From: an uncultured Bacteroidota bacterium
Lineage (GTDB): Bacteria > Bacteroidota > Bacteroidia > JADZBD01
DNA length: 28,037 nt
Direction of reading: 5' to 3'
NCBI GenBank assembly: GCA_937924855.1
Contig: CALEYQ010000004.1
Location: 1-28,037 of the forward strand
Shown: piece by piece, positions 1 to 8,048 of the stretch
Layout: each line of letters starts with the position of its first letter
Position numbering within the stretch: the first letter of the stretch is position 1
Translations under genes and position numbers: made by a program
The notes under the pieces: model-generated
What the model was told of the DNA's origin: nothing
The model's database searches: none
Seen by the model: the letters and a program-made list of their open reading frames with translations, nothing else

Positions 1-282
1 GGTCCCTGAGCTTGTCGAAGGGACAGTTCTTGCTCCCCCCTTGTCGTTTCGACAGGCTCAACGACCCATCTCGGTTCCTGAACATGTCGAAGTGCGGTCC
101 CTGAGCTTGTCGAAGGGACAGTTCTTGCTCCCCCCTTGTCGTTTCGACAGGCTCAACGACCCATCTCGGTTCCTGAACATGTCGAAGTGCGGTCCCTGAG
201 CTTGTCGAAGGGACAGTTCTTGCTCCCACCTTGTCGTTTCGACAAGCTCAGGGACCAAAATCGTCCCTTCAAAATGCTCAGG
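1..282. repeat. 95-bp tandem repeat array (cttcgacaagctcagg family), cut by window edge
   Basis: Two 95-bp units (1-95 and 96-190) are identical by eye. A third begins at 191 and follows the unit to about 245, then reads gacaagctcagggacc instead of gacaggctcaacgacc. A decayed piece (cccttcaaaatgctcagg) follows at 265-282. Each unit holds three related arms: ctgagcttgtcgaagg, a reverse-oriented tcgacaggctca, and cctgaacatgtcgaag. The stretch gtccct...agggac can form a hairpin with 6-bp arms and an 11-nt loop. The array lies directly behind the valS stop codon and probably continues left of the window. Open frames across it are low-complexity translations of the repeat and were not called as genes. 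This word family is common between genes in Bacteroidota genomes (recollection, not searched). Confidence 0.93.
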
Positions 283-311
283 CGCCGATTGCCTTCTCAA
301 CCCCGGCGGAA

Positions 312-3020
312 TCAGACACCGCCCTTCAACTGCTCCTCTATGGCCCTGATCCGGGCTTCGGCATCGGCCTTTTTCTTCCGCTCCATAGCAACCAGCTCAG
401 GCTTTGCATTGGCAACAAATTTCTCGTTGGCTAATTTCTTTTCTACCGCTTGTAAAAAACCTTTTTGATAAGCAAGTTCCTTTTTTAATTCCTCTTCATC
501 CCCACCCGATTCTTTGCCTTCCTTTTTTACAAACCAGGAAATATCGCCGCCCGTAAACATAATAAAACCGGAACGGTCCTTTTCAAATTCAGAACCGAAA
601 CTAAAATCGCAATTGGCGCGTCGGGAAATCCTTCCGGCATATTCGGATAATGAAACTAAATCTGCATTTTTTCCAAGAGCAATCACCTCCAGCTTTACTT
701 TCGGACTAAGTCCCATCCCCTGTCTTGATTTTTGAACAAAAGCAATTCCCCCATTTACTTTTTCATAATCCTGCAATACTTTTAAATAATCGGAATCTAT
801 GCCCTTATAAGAGACCTTTCGTGATGAAAATACATCAGAAGCATCCCATGTTTTGCTTCCGGGCCATGAGGCAACAATCAAACAATCATTCTCCTTGCGG
901 TCACGAAGCAGATGCCAGATTTCTTCGCTGATGAAAGGCATAATCGGGTGAATCATTTTTAAAAGTGCCTCAAAAATATCGAGACAGGCCTTGTATGTTT
1001 TTGGGTCCATCCTTCCGGCCTTTCCCTCAATGAATTCGGGTTTTAAATCCTCCAGAAAATCACCACAGAAATCATCCCAGAATAGTTTATAAGTGAGCAT
1101 CAAAGAATCCGACAAACGGTAGCTGTCATAGGCCTTATCAACCTGGGCCAAAATTTTTCCCAGTTGCAAGCCCATCCTGTCAACCGCAATAACTGATGTT
1201 GCCGGTTGGTTTAACTTTTCATCCGTCTCCCAGCTTTTAATCAGACGAAAGGCATTCCAGATTTTATTGGCAAAGTTCCTTCCCTGCTCGCAATAACTTT
1301 CATCAAAGAGCAAATCGTTACCCGCAGGCGAACACAAAAGCATTCCCATTCTTACTCCGTCGGTGGAAAATTTATCCATCAAATCAATAGGGTCGGGACT
1401 ATTGCCCAAAGATTTGCTCATCTTTCTCCCCTGCTTGTCGCGCACAATTCCGGTGAGGTACACATGGGTGAAAGGTTTTTCGCCGCGATATTCATATCCG
1501 GCCATAATCATCCGCGCCACCCAGAAAAATAAAATCTCAGGTGCAGTTACCAGATCGTTGGTAGGGTAATAGTAATTAATGTCTGCATTTCCTTTATAAT
1601 CCTTTCCTCCGGCAAAAACTTTTGGATCAAATACTGAAATGGGCCATAACCACGATGAGAACCAGGTGTCAACCACATCCTCATCCTGTTTAATTTCTTT
1701 GGTTCCTAAAATCTTTTCCGCTTCCTTTCTTGTTTTTGTAACCGCCACATTCCCCTTCTTATCATACCAGGCCGGTATTTGTTGTCCCCACCAAAGTTGC
1801 CGCGAAATACACCAGTCTTTCACATTTTCCATCCAATGCCGGTAGGTATTGATGAACTTATCAGGAATTAATTTCACTTCTCCTTTCATTACCGCTTCAT
1901 AGGCAGGCAAGGAGAATTCCTTCATTTTCAAAAACCATTGCAGGGAAAGCTTGGGTTCAATAACAGCATCAGTCCTTTCGGAATAGCCCACCTTGTTTTT
2001 GATGTCTTCAATTTTTACCAGCAGGCCCAGGTTCTCAAGTTCTTTTCCCATTTTTTTACGAACCGCAAAGCGGTCTTCTCCCACAAAAAATCCGGCGGCT
2101 TCACTCATGGTTCCGTTGGGAGCAATGGTATCAATGATTTCCAGTTTGTGTTTAATGCCAAGGTTATAATCATTGATGTCGTGGGCGGGTGTTACTTTTA
2201 AAGCACCCGTTCCGAATTCACGGTCGATATATTCGTCGAAAATGATGGGAACCGCACGGTTTACGAGAGGGATGATAGCTTTTTTCCCCTTGAGGTGCTT
2301 ATAGCGGTCATCATCGGGATGCACGCAAACGGCGGTGTCGCCTAAAATGGTTTCCGGACGGGTGGTGGCAATGGTAATAAATTCATTCGTACTGCCTTCA
2401 ATAGGATATTTAACATAAAAAAGGCGGGAGTTTACTTCCTTATAATTCACTTCCTCATCGGAAACAGCAGTAAGGCCAACGGGGTCCCAATTTACCATCC
2501 GGGTTCCGCGATAAATAAAACCTTTATTATAGAGGTCAATGAAAACATCGGTCACCGCCTCGCTGAGGTCGGGATCCATGGTAAATTTGGTTCTTTCCCA
2601 GTCGCAGGAAGCACCCAGTTTTTTTAATTGTTCAAGGATAATGCCCCCGTATTTTTCCTTCCATTCCCAGGCATATTTTAAAAATTCTTCCCGGCTCAAA
2701 TCCTCTTTCTTTATGCCCTTTTCTTTCAACAGGGCTACCACTTTGGCTTCGGTGGCAATGGAGGCATGGTCGGTACCGGGTACCCAGCAGGCGTTTTTTC
2801 CCAGCATCCGGGCCCGGCGGATGAGCACATCCTGAATGGTATTATTCAGCATGTGGCCCATGTGTAAAACCCCGGTTACATTAGGAGGAGGAATAACAAT
2901 GGTATAGCGGTCTTCACGGGGCCGGTCGTCGGGAAGGGAGCGGAAATAGCCCTTTTCCATCCAATACGAATACCACTTTTCTTCGGTACCTTTGGGGTCG
3001 TATGTTTTGGGTATTTCCAT
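312..3020 (-). CDS. valS: Valine--tRNA ligase (ValRS)
   Basis: Cytoplasmic class Ia synthetase that charges tRNA-Val with valine and edits mischarged threonine. The 902-residue product has the family's usual size and order. The HIGH-type motif HMGH (53-56) follows PPPNVTGVL, the editing domain shows TTRPET (219-224) and GTGALKVTPAHD, a tryptophan-rich catalytic segment contains WCISRQLWWGQQIPAW, and the KMSKS loop is at 533-537. An anticodon-binding domain and a charged C-terminal coiled coil typical of ValRS follow. I chose the ATG at 3020 (MEIPKTYDPKG) over an in-frame ATG at 3062, because family N-termini begin at this point and a TAAATTTG promoter-like box sits 9 nt upstream of it. The gene is monocistronic. 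Its 3' end runs into the repeat array. Confidence 0.97.
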   Translation of the reverse strand: MEIPKTYDPKGTEEKWYSYWMEKGYFRSLPDDRPREDRYTIVIPPPNVTGVLHMGHMLNNTIQDVLIRRARMLGKNACWVPGTDHASIATEAKVVALLKEKGIKKEDLSREEFLKYAWEWKEKYGGIILEQLKKLGASCDWERTKFTMDPDLSEAVTDVFIDLYNKGFIYRGTRMVNWDPVGLTAVSDEEVNYKEVNSRLFYVKYPIEGSTNEFITIATTRPETILGDTAVCVHPDDDRYKHLKGKKAIIPLVNRAVPIIFDEYIDREFGTGALKVTPAHDINDYNLGIKHKLEIIDTIAPNGTMSEAAGFFVGEDRFAVRKKMGKELENLGLLVKIEDIKNKVGYSERTDAVIEPKLSLQWFLKMKEFSLPAYEAVMKGEVKLIPDKFINTYRHWMENVKDWCISRQLWWGQQIPAWYDKKGNVAVTKTRKEAEKILGTKEIKQDEDVVDTWFSSWLWPISVFDPKVFAGGKDYKGNADINYYYPTNDLVTAPEILFFWVARMIMAGYEYRGEKPFTHVYLTGIVRDKQGRKMSKSLGNSPDPIDLMDKFSTDGVRMGMLLCSPAGNDLLFDESYCEQGRNFANKIWNAFRLIKSWETDEKLNQPATSVIAVDRMGLQLGKILAQVDKAYDSYRLSDSLMLTYKLFWDDFCGDFLEDLKPEFIEGKAGRMDPKTYKACLDIFEALLKMIHPIMPFISEEIWHLLRDRKENDCLIVASWPGSKTWDASDVFSSRKVSYKGIDSDYLKVLQDYEKVNGGIAFVQKSRQGMGLSPKVKLEVIALGKNADLVSLSEYAGRISRRANCDFSFGSEFEKDRSGFIMFTGGDISWFVKKEGKESGGDEEELKKELAYQKGFLQAVEKKLANEKFVANAKPELVAMERKKKADAEARIRAIEEQLKGGV

Positions 3021-3029
3021 GCCTGCCGG

Positions 3030-3037
3030 CAAATTTA
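3030..3037 (-). promoter_or_regulatory. Candidate Bacteroidota -7 box for valS
   Basis: TAAATTTG on the minus strand matches the Bacteroidota consensus TAnnTTTG and lies 9 nt before the valS ATG. A TTG (3060-3062) stands 22 nt upstream, slightly farther than the usual 19-21. If used, the 5' leader would be only a few bases. Confidence 0.45.
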
Positions 3038-3125
3038 GGAGAATGATTTGAACCCCCGTCAAAATCGTTTAAAAAGGGGCATTATGGCACGATTTTGGAT
3101 AGTTTTAAACCTGATTTATAATGCT

Positions 3126-3133
3126 TAAATTTG
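3126..3133 (+). promoter_or_regulatory. Candidate -7 box for the DUF1573 operon
   Basis: TAAATTTG, a full TAnnTTTG match, stands 23 nt before the first DUF1573 ATG in the divergent gap with valS. No well-spaced -33 TTTG is visible, so this rests on the -7 box alone. Confidence 0.4.
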
Positions 3134-3156
3134 TACTATGTAAAACCCCGTAAAAA

Positions 3157-3636
3157 ATGAAAAACACATTACTTCTTTCGGCCCTGATGTTCTTTGCAAG
3201 CACAGGTTTTTTTGCCCAAAACAAAACCAATGCTCCTGTCGGTTCTGAAACCACTACCCCGGTGAGCCCTACCGCCCCGGAAATTACTTTCGAGGTGGAA
3301 ACGCATGATTTTGGAACCCTTCAGAAGGGTGCCCCCTGCGAATACGATTTCAAATTTAAAAATACAGGCAAAGAGCCTTTGATTATTCAAAATGCCCAGG
3401 CCAGTTGCGGATGCACGGTTCCCCAATGGCCCAAGGAGCCCATTATGCCCGGACAAACCGGAATGATCAAGGTTAAGTACGACAGCAACCGCATTGGAGC
3501 CTTTACCAAAACGGTAACCATTACTTCGAATGCCAAAACTGCCTCTAAATTTATAACCATTAAGGGAAATGTGGAAGGTCCTCCCCAGGAAGAGCAATTC
3601 CCCGGTAACAATAACAAGCCGCAAATGCCCAATTAA
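3157..3636 (+). CDS. Secreted DUF1573 protein, copy 1
   Basis: A 159-residue exported protein of unknown function. Residues 1-20 form a signal peptide (MKNTLLLSALMFFASTGFFA, then Q). After a Thr/Pro-rich linker comes one DUF1573 Ig-like domain (about 42-137) with the family hallmarks: an HDFGTLQKG start, FKNTGKEPLIIQ, the CGCTVP motif with cysteines at 84 and 86, MPGQTGMIKVKYD, and a closing TSNAK/IKGNV strand. The tail is Pro/Asn-rich. This is the first of three consecutive DUF1573 genes, 26 nt before the next. Copies 1 and 2 share long identical stretches (for example KFKNTGKEPL), which points to tandem duplication. DUF1573 belongs to an Ig-like superfamily that includes ASPM/SPD-2/HYDIN domains. 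The substrate or partner is unknown. Confidence 0.9.
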   Translation: MKNTLLLSALMFFASTGFFAQNKTNAPVGSETTTPVSPTAPEITFEVETHDFGTLQKGAPCEYDFKFKNTGKEPLIIQNAQASCGCTVPQWPKEPIMPGQTGMIKVKYDSNRIGAFTKTVTITSNAKTASKFITIKGNVEGPPQEEQFPGNNNKPQMPN

Positions 3637-3662
3637 CCTACATAAAGCCAAACAAACCAACC

Positions 3663-4118
3663 ATGAAAAAGATCATTCTCTCCACCTTCCTTTTGTTGTT
3701 TGCGGGAACCGGACTTCTTGCCCAAACGCCGGTTACTTCAACGATGAACGACAATCCCAATGCCCCTGAAATATCGTTTGAAAACGAAGTACTTGATTAC
3801 GGCACCATAGAATACAATTCGAACGGTGAGCGGGAATTTAAGTTTAAGAATACAGGCAAAGAACCTCTGGTTATTCAGAGTGCTACAGGATCCTGCGGAT
3901 GCACGGTTCCCACCCCGCCCAAAGACCCCATTAAGCCCGGTGAAACTGCAAGTATTAAAGTAAAATACGACACCAAACGGGTTGGAAATTTTGAAAAAAC
4001 CATTACCGTTATTTCCAATGCTAAAAACGGAACGGTGATGTTGCGCATCAAAGGACAGGTTAAGCCTGACCCCAATCCGCCTCAACAGCAAAATACCAAT
4101 GGCACTAACCCTAAATAA
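3663..4118 (+). CDS. Secreted DUF1573 protein, copy 2
   Basis: A 151-residue paralogue of the preceding gene. It has a signal peptide (1-20, ending LLAQ) and a short linker. The DUF1573 domain (about 36-135) shows LDYGTIEYNSNGEREFKF, NTGKEPLVIQ, CGCTVP with cysteines at 78 and 80, and KPGETASIKVKYD. The C-terminal tail is Pro/Gln/Asn-rich. It probably shares a transcript with copy 1 (26-nt gap), and its last 20 nt overlap the start of copy 3, which suggests translational coupling. The function is unknown; an exported cell-envelope role is inferred from the signal peptide. Confidence 0.9.
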   Translation: MKKIILSTFLLLFAGTGLLAQTPVTSTMNDNPNAPEISFENEVLDYGTIEYNSNGEREFKFKNTGKEPLVIQSATGSCGCTVPTPPKDPIKPGETASIKVKYDTKRVGNFEKTITVISNAKNGTVMLRIKGQVKPDPNPPQQQNTNGTNPK

Positions 4119-4518
4119 TTTTTTCGGAAAAGTATTTATTCTGATTTTTCTTTTTGCGGGAGCCCCGGCCATACACAGCCGGGGTTTTTCGCAGGTGAAA
4201 GGGCCTGCCTTCAAATTTGAGGATAAAAAAAAGAACTTCGGGTTTGTGCGGGAAGGTGAAATCGTGGAACTGGAATATGTTTTTGAGAATACCGGCGACC
4301 AACCCATCATTATTCAGGAAATAAAAGTTACCTGTGGCTGCACCGCCGGTGAATATCCCAAAGAGCCGGTTTTGCCCGGAAAAAAAGGCGTTATAAAAAT
4401 CAGTTTCGACACCAAGGGTAAGCTCGACCGCCAGGACCGCACGGTGGGTGTTATCAGCAATGTTCCCGGGCCACCCGAAGAATTAAGATTTAAAGGCGTA
4501 GTATTAAAAAAGAAATGA
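4099..4518 (+). CDS. Secreted DUF1573 protein, copy 3 (divergent)
   Basis: A 139-residue third member of the DUF1573 run. The N-terminus is a hydrophobic export signal (FFGKVFILIFLFAGAPA). The domain follows from about 38, with KKNFGFVREGE, FENTGDQPIIIQ, CGCTAGEYPKEP (cysteines 79 and 81), LPGKKGVIKISFD and a final KGVV strand. It is less similar to copies 1 and 2 than they are to each other. I kept the ATG at 4099 because it is the only ATG that supplies a signal peptide, although it overlaps copy 2 by 20 nt in another frame. A terminator-like hairpin lies inside the signal-peptide codons (see 4163-4189). The stop overlaps the next gene's start as ATGA. Confidence 0.85.
   Translation: MALTLNNFFGKVFILIFLFAGAPAIHSRGFSQVKGPAFKFEDKKKNFGFVREGEIVELEYVFENTGDQPIIIQEIKVTCGCTAGEYPKEPVLPGKKGVIKISFDTKGKLDRQDRTVGVISNVPGPPEELRFKGVVLKKK
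4163..4189 (+). terminator. Terminator- or attenuator-like hairpin inside a coding region
   Basis: The arms ccccggc (4163-4169) and gccgggg (4178-4184) pair perfectly around an 8-nt loop and are followed at once by TTTTT (4185-4189), the form of an intrinsic terminator on the plus strand. It lies 45 nt after the stop of DUF1573 copy 2 but within the signal-peptide codons of copy 3, so it could lower transcription of the downstream genes. The pairing is read directly from the sequence; function is inferred. Confidence 0.5.
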
Positions 4519-4910
4519 GAGTTGTACCTTCCTGCTTGTTTTTATTTTGCTGCCTGCTAAGTTTCGGATTGGTGGCACAAAAATCCGGTGTTTCTCCCTC
4601 CGGGCTCAAGCCCCCGGGGATTCCAAATTCATCGGAAAAATTAAAATACAGCTTTCAGCCCTGCATTATTCAGGGAAAAGATTCCCTGAACAGACTACGG
4701 TATGAAGAAAACTCCTGTGGGCAAACCACGAACAGGATATGGCTGTACTACTATGGAAAAAGCCCACTGCTCAGGGAAAAATGGATTGAAAGCGGAATTG
4801 TTGGAAACCAGCCCGGCACCCGACTTGTATACCAATTCGCCGAATCGGGCGATACCCTTTTTGTAAGAGAGCCGAAACACCCGCAGGAAACTCCCCCTCC
4901 CCTGGATTAA
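4515..4910 (+). CDS. Small secreted hypothetical protein
   Basis: I do not recognise this 131-residue product. It starts with a signal peptide (MRVVPSCLFLFCCLLSFGLVAQ), so it is exported. The mature part has a Ser/Pro/Gly-rich linker, then a compact region rich in aromatic and charged residues (IWLYYYGKSPLLREKW, TRLVYQFAESGDTLFVREP) and a Pro-rich end. The cysteines of the mature part are at about 50 and 69. ATGA overlap with the third DUF1573 gene makes translational coupling likely and ties it to that group. The start is well supported by the signal peptide and the overlap. No function is proposed. Confidence 0.75.
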   Translation: MRVVPSCLFLFCCLLSFGLVAQKSGVSPSGLKPPGIPNSSEKLKYSFQPCIIQGKDSLNRLRYEENSCGQTTNRIWLYYYGKSPLLREKWIESGIVGNQPGTRLVYQFAESGDTLFVREPKHPQETPPPLD

Positions 4911-4949
4911 TTGCCGGCGGGTTTCATCTGATTTCCGATATTTGCGCCC

Positions 4950-6233
4950 ATGGAAAAATCGAAGGCATTATTCGAAAAAGCACAAAAATTATTTCCGGGA
5001 GGCGTAAATTCTCCCGTAAGAGCTTTCAGGTCGGTGGGTGGAACTCCCCTGTTTATTGAAAAGGGAGAAGGTCCCTTTGTTTTTGATGCCGACGGGAAAA
5101 AATACATTGATTTCTGTGGCAGTTGGGGCCCATTGATCCACGGGCATGCCCACCCGGATATTGTAAAAGCCATAACCACTACCGCTGCCCATGGAACTTC
5201 TTTCGGAGCACCTACAAGACTTGAAAATGAGCTGGCCTCGCTCATAATTGAAAATCATAAGGGCATAGAAAAAATGCGGTTTGTAAGCTCGGGAACCGAA
5301 GCAGTAATGAGTGCCATCCGTCTGGCCAGGGGATATACAGGAAAAAATAAAATCATAAAATTCGAAGGCTGCTATCACGGCCATTCCGATGCTTTGCTGG
5401 TAAAAGCCGGATCGGGTTTGGTAACCTTAGGAAATTCCTCCTCGGCCGGAGTGCCAAAATCATTTGTGAATGAGACTATAGTTTTGCCCCTTAACTCGGA
5501 AAAAGCCCTTGAGGAAGCTTATAAAAAGTTCCCTGACGATATTGCCTGTGTAATAATCGAGCCCATTCCGGCCAACAACGGCCTGCTTTTACAAAGGCAG
5601 GAATACCTGAAGTTTCTGCGCGACATTACGACAAAGCATAAATCACTTCTGATTTTTGATGAAGTAATTTCCGGCTTCAGGATAGGATTTGAAGGTGCTT
5701 CGGGGTATTACAACATTACGCCCGACCTGTTTACTTTCGGGAAAATCCTCGGCGGAGGAATGCCGGTAGGAGCCTATGCCGCAAGCGCTGAAATAATGGG
5801 CCATGTATCGCCTGAAGGGAAGGTTTACCAGGCAGGAACCCTTTCCGGAAACCCCTTGGCCATGGCAGCAGGACTGGCTCAATTACAACTTTGTTTAAAA
5901 GGAAATTTTTACCCGGACCTTGAGGCCAAAACCAGATTGTTTGCCGAAATCGTTTCCGAGGGCATTGGGCCGGAAAAGGGATTCTATCTGATCCAAATTG
6001 GATCCATATTCTGGTTTAATTTTTCAGGAATTCCACAGATAAGGGCGGCTCATGATATAGATGCCGGGGGCATGACCATTTTTAACATGGTGTTTCATGA
6101 TTTGCTGAAGGCCGGGATATATTTTGGGCCCAGCGGATATGAAGTAGGCTTTATTTCCTCGGTTCACACCCCTGAAATAATTGAAAAAGCGGGAAAATCG
6201 ATAAACGCCATTTTAAAGAAACACCTTAATTAG
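4950..6233 (+). CDS. hemL: Glutamate-1-semialdehyde 2,1-aminomutase
   Basis: PLP enzyme that converts glutamate-1-semialdehyde to 5-aminolevulinate, the committed step of C5-pathway tetrapyrrole (heme) synthesis in the cytoplasm. The 427-residue product matches the family in length. It shows LFPGGVNSPVRAF near the N-terminus, SSGTEAVMSAIRLAR (113-127), the CYHGHSD loop (141-147), the FDEVISGFR segment with Asp237, and the PLP lysine Lys265 in FGKILGGGMPVGA. A C-terminal GPSGYEVGF...HT completes the fold. The ATG at 4950 gives a standard N-terminus. Only 39 nt separate it from the small secreted hypothetical, so read-through from the DUF1573 group is possible. GATATTTG, one mismatch from TAnnTTTG, ends 5 nt before the ATG. 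No other C5-pathway gene is in the window. Confidence 0.96.
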   Translation: MEKSKALFEKAQKLFPGGVNSPVRAFRSVGGTPLFIEKGEGPFVFDADGKKYIDFCGSWGPLIHGHAHPDIVKAITTTAAHGTSFGAPTRLENELASLIIENHKGIEKMRFVSSGTEAVMSAIRLARGYTGKNKIIKFEGCYHGHSDALLVKAGSGLVTLGNSSSAGVPKSFVNETIVLPLNSEKALEEAYKKFPDDIACVIIEPIPANNGLLLQRQEYLKFLRDITTKHKSLLIFDEVISGFRIGFEGASGYYNITPDLFTFGKILGGGMPVGAYAASAEIMGHVSPEGKVYQAGTLSGNPLAMAAGLAQLQLCLKGNFYPDLEAKTRLFAEIVSEGIGPEKGFYLIQIGSIFWFNFSGIPQIRAAHDIDAGGMTIFNMVFHDLLKAGIYFGPSGYEVGFISSVHTPEIIEKAGKSINAILKKHLN

Positions 6234-6249
6234 GCTCGGCATAATTCCG

Positions 6250-6257
6250 TAAATTTG
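6250..6257 (+). promoter_or_regulatory. Candidate -7 box for purB
   Basis: TAAATTTG matches TAnnTTTG and ends 16 nt before the chosen purB ATG. No convincing -33 element is seen, because the hemL 3' end occupies that position. Confidence 0.4.
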
Positions 6258-6273
6258 TTTTTTGAAAACCAGC

Positions 6274-7614
6274 ATGACTTATAGTGAATTAAGGGCCATC
6301 AGCCCTGTCGACGGCAGGTACCGCAAGACAACTTCGGTGCTTGAAAATTATTTTTCTGAACAGGCCCTTATTAAATACCGGGTGCTGGTTGAAGTGGAAT
6401 ATTTTATTGCGTTTTGCAATACAATTCCCGGACAAAAGAAATTAACCGCAGCGGAAACCAATAAGCTCAGAAAAATTTATCTCGACTTTTCCGAAGGTGA
6501 TGCATTAATCATAAAAGAAGTTGAGCGAACCACCAATCACGATGTAAAGGCGGTTGAGTATTTTTTAAAAGAAAAACTTCAGAAATCGGGATTTGGAACC
6601 ATTAAGGAATTTGTACACTTCGGGCTGACATCCCAGGATATAAACAACACCGCCATTCCCCTTTCCCTGAAGGATGCCCTGGAGGATGTGATCATCCCCG
6701 CTTTTGAAGAAGTAATATCAAACCTGAATGAAAAGGCAAAAGCCTGGAAGAACATTTCCATGCTGGCCCGTACGCATGGGCAGCCCGCATCACCTACCCG
6801 TCTTGGAAAAGAAATTCAGGTGTTTTCGGTCCGTCTGGAAAAGCAACTGAAAGCCCTGCAGCATATTAACTGTCCGGCCAAATTTGGCGGTGCAACCGGA
6901 AATTTCAATGCCCATTACGCAGCTTATCCCAAAATTAACTGGGATGCTTTTGCGGACAATCTGGTTAATAATACCCTGGGCTTGTCGCGTTCCAAACCCA
7001 CTACCCAGATCGAGCATTACGATGATCTGGCTGCTATTTTCGATGCCTTGAAACGATTGAATACCATTTTGATTGATTTTAACCGCGACATGTGGACTTA
7101 TATTTCAATGGAATATTTCCGGCAGAAAATCAAAAAAGGAGAGATAGGTTCCTCGGCCATGCCCCATAAGGTAAATCCGATTGATTTTGAAAACAGCGAG
7201 GGAAACCTGGGCCTGGCGAATGCCCTTTTTGAACATCTTTCTTCCAAATTGCCGGTGTCCCGCCTTCAGCGAGATTTAACCGATTCAACCGTGCTTAGAA
7301 ATATCGGGGTTCCTTTGGCGCATACTCTTATTTCCCTGCAATCGACCTTAAAAGGCTTAAATAAAATTCTGCTGAATGAAGATGCCCTGAAAAAAGATCT
7401 TGAAAACAACTGGGCTGTGGTTGCTGAGGGCATCCAAACCATTCTGCGGAGAGAGGGCTATCCCAAGCCCTACGAGGCCCTACTAGACTTAACCCGAACC
7501 AACGAAAAAATTACCCGGGAAAAAATACATTCCTTTATTGACAAGCTCAAGCTGAAACCCGAAATAAAAAAGGAGTTAAAAAAATTAACTCCTTTCAATT
7601 ATACCGGTGGGTAA
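6274..7614 (+). CDS. purB: Adenylosuccinate lyase
   Basis: Homotetrameric lyase of purine synthesis that releases fumarate from SAICAR and from adenylosuccinate. The 446-residue product fits the E. coli-like PurB subgroup: MTYSELRAISPVDGRY at the start, the HDVKAVEYFLKEK helix, TSQDINNTA (119-127), the catalytic THGQPASPT region (His168), and the fumarase-superfamily signature GSSAMPHKVNPIDFENSEGN (292-311) holding the flexible-loop serine. I chose the ATG at 6274 because it matches family N-termini; an in-frame TTG at 6262 adds only four residues. The last codons (KKELKKLTPF) contain an 11-bp inverted repeat that seems to serve the facing gene as a terminator. Confidence 0.97.
   Translation: MTYSELRAISPVDGRYRKTTSVLENYFSEQALIKYRVLVEVEYFIAFCNTIPGQKKLTAAETNKLRKIYLDFSEGDALIIKEVERTTNHDVKAVEYFLKEKLQKSGFGTIKEFVHFGLTSQDINNTAIPLSLKDALEDVIIPAFEEVISNLNEKAKAWKNISMLARTHGQPASPTRLGKEIQVFSVRLEKQLKALQHINCPAKFGGATGNFNAHYAAYPKINWDAFADNLVNNTLGLSRSKPTTQIEHYDDLAAIFDALKRLNTILIDFNRDMWTYISMEYFRQKIKKGEIGSSAMPHKVNPIDFENSEGNLGLANALFEHLSSKLPVSRLQRDLTDSTVLRNIGVPLAHTLISLQSTLKGLNKILLNEDALKKDLENNWAVVAEGIQTILRREGYPKPYEALLDLTRTNEKITREKIHSFIDKLKLKPEIKKELKKLTPFNYTGG
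7569..7595 (-). terminator. Intrinsic terminator for the minus-strand lipoprotein gene, inside purB
   Basis: aaaggagttaa (7569... left arm through 7579) and ttaactccttt (7585-7595) form an 11-bp perfect stem with a 5-nt A loop. Read on the minus strand, the stem is followed by TTTATTTC, giving a run of T after the hairpin, 24 nt past the lipoprotein stop codon. On the plus strand the following bases are not T-rich, so it is best read as acting on the minus strand. Confidence 0.6.
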
Positions 7615-7618
7615 TTTA

Positions 7619-8044
7619 TTATTGTTTGGTACAACTCGCTGAGCAGGTATCGTATTGACTACCGTCGCGAATAATATAATTCATCGAAAAAGTATTGGTC
7701 CCCGTTTTGTTTCCCGAGAGGGAAATAATAGTAAAGTTAGAAAGGGGCTGATTGCTGGCTGAAAAGCTGCTTCCGCTCACGGTTGGAAAAGCCTTGATGT
7801 TAAAACCCAGGTTGTAAAAATTTTCAATGTCGAGCCCTGCTGAATTGCTGCTGCTTTTATTAACGTGGAGGGTAAAGCTGGAAGCTCCGTTAAGCCGGGA
7901 ATTTTCCTGACAGGTCCAGGAGCCTGTAAATGCATCACGTGGATCGGAAGGAGGGGGCTCTTCTTCATCTTTGGCACAAGACACCAGAAAAAGGCTGGCC
8001 ATTAGACCACATACCAGGCAAAGTGAGAACCATTTATTTTTCAT
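7619..8044 (-). CDS. Lipoprotein with surface-export signal, lipocalin-like size
   Basis: A 141-residue lipoprotein. The signal peptide ends in the lipobox LVSC with the lipidated Cys at 23. It is followed by AKDEEEPPP: a Lys followed by acidic residues right after the Cys resembles the lipoprotein export signal that sends Bacteroidota lipoproteins to the cell surface (known from Capnocytophaga and Bacteroides). The mature part begins FTGSWTC, as in small lipocalin-like or DUF beta-barrel lipoproteins, and alternates hydrophobic and polar residues as expected of beta strands. It ends in a cysteine pair (CSASC). I chose the ATG at 8044 because the lipobox then falls at a normal distance; the ORF could extend to 8143 but adds no signal. 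The gene has its own promoter and terminator. The function is unknown. Confidence 0.82.
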   Translation of the reverse strand: MKNKWFSLCLVCGLMASLFLVSCAKDEEEPPPSDPRDAFTGSWTCQENSRLNGASSFTLHVNKSSSNSAGLDIENFYNLGFNIKAFPTVSGSSFSASNQPLSNFTIISLSGNKTGTNTFSMNYIIRDGSQYDTCSASCTKQ

Positions 8045-8048
8045 ATAA

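Noticed and set aside
58..468. Open frames on both strands across the left repeat array
   Set aside because: They translate the repeat itself (for example LRQAQGP, FDKLRD) and have no domain or start context. Repetitive DNA without stops explains them.
3169..3660. Long antisense frames opposite the DUF1573 genes
   Set aside because: They mirror real coding frames and lack signal peptides or domains. The sense frames have clear family motifs.
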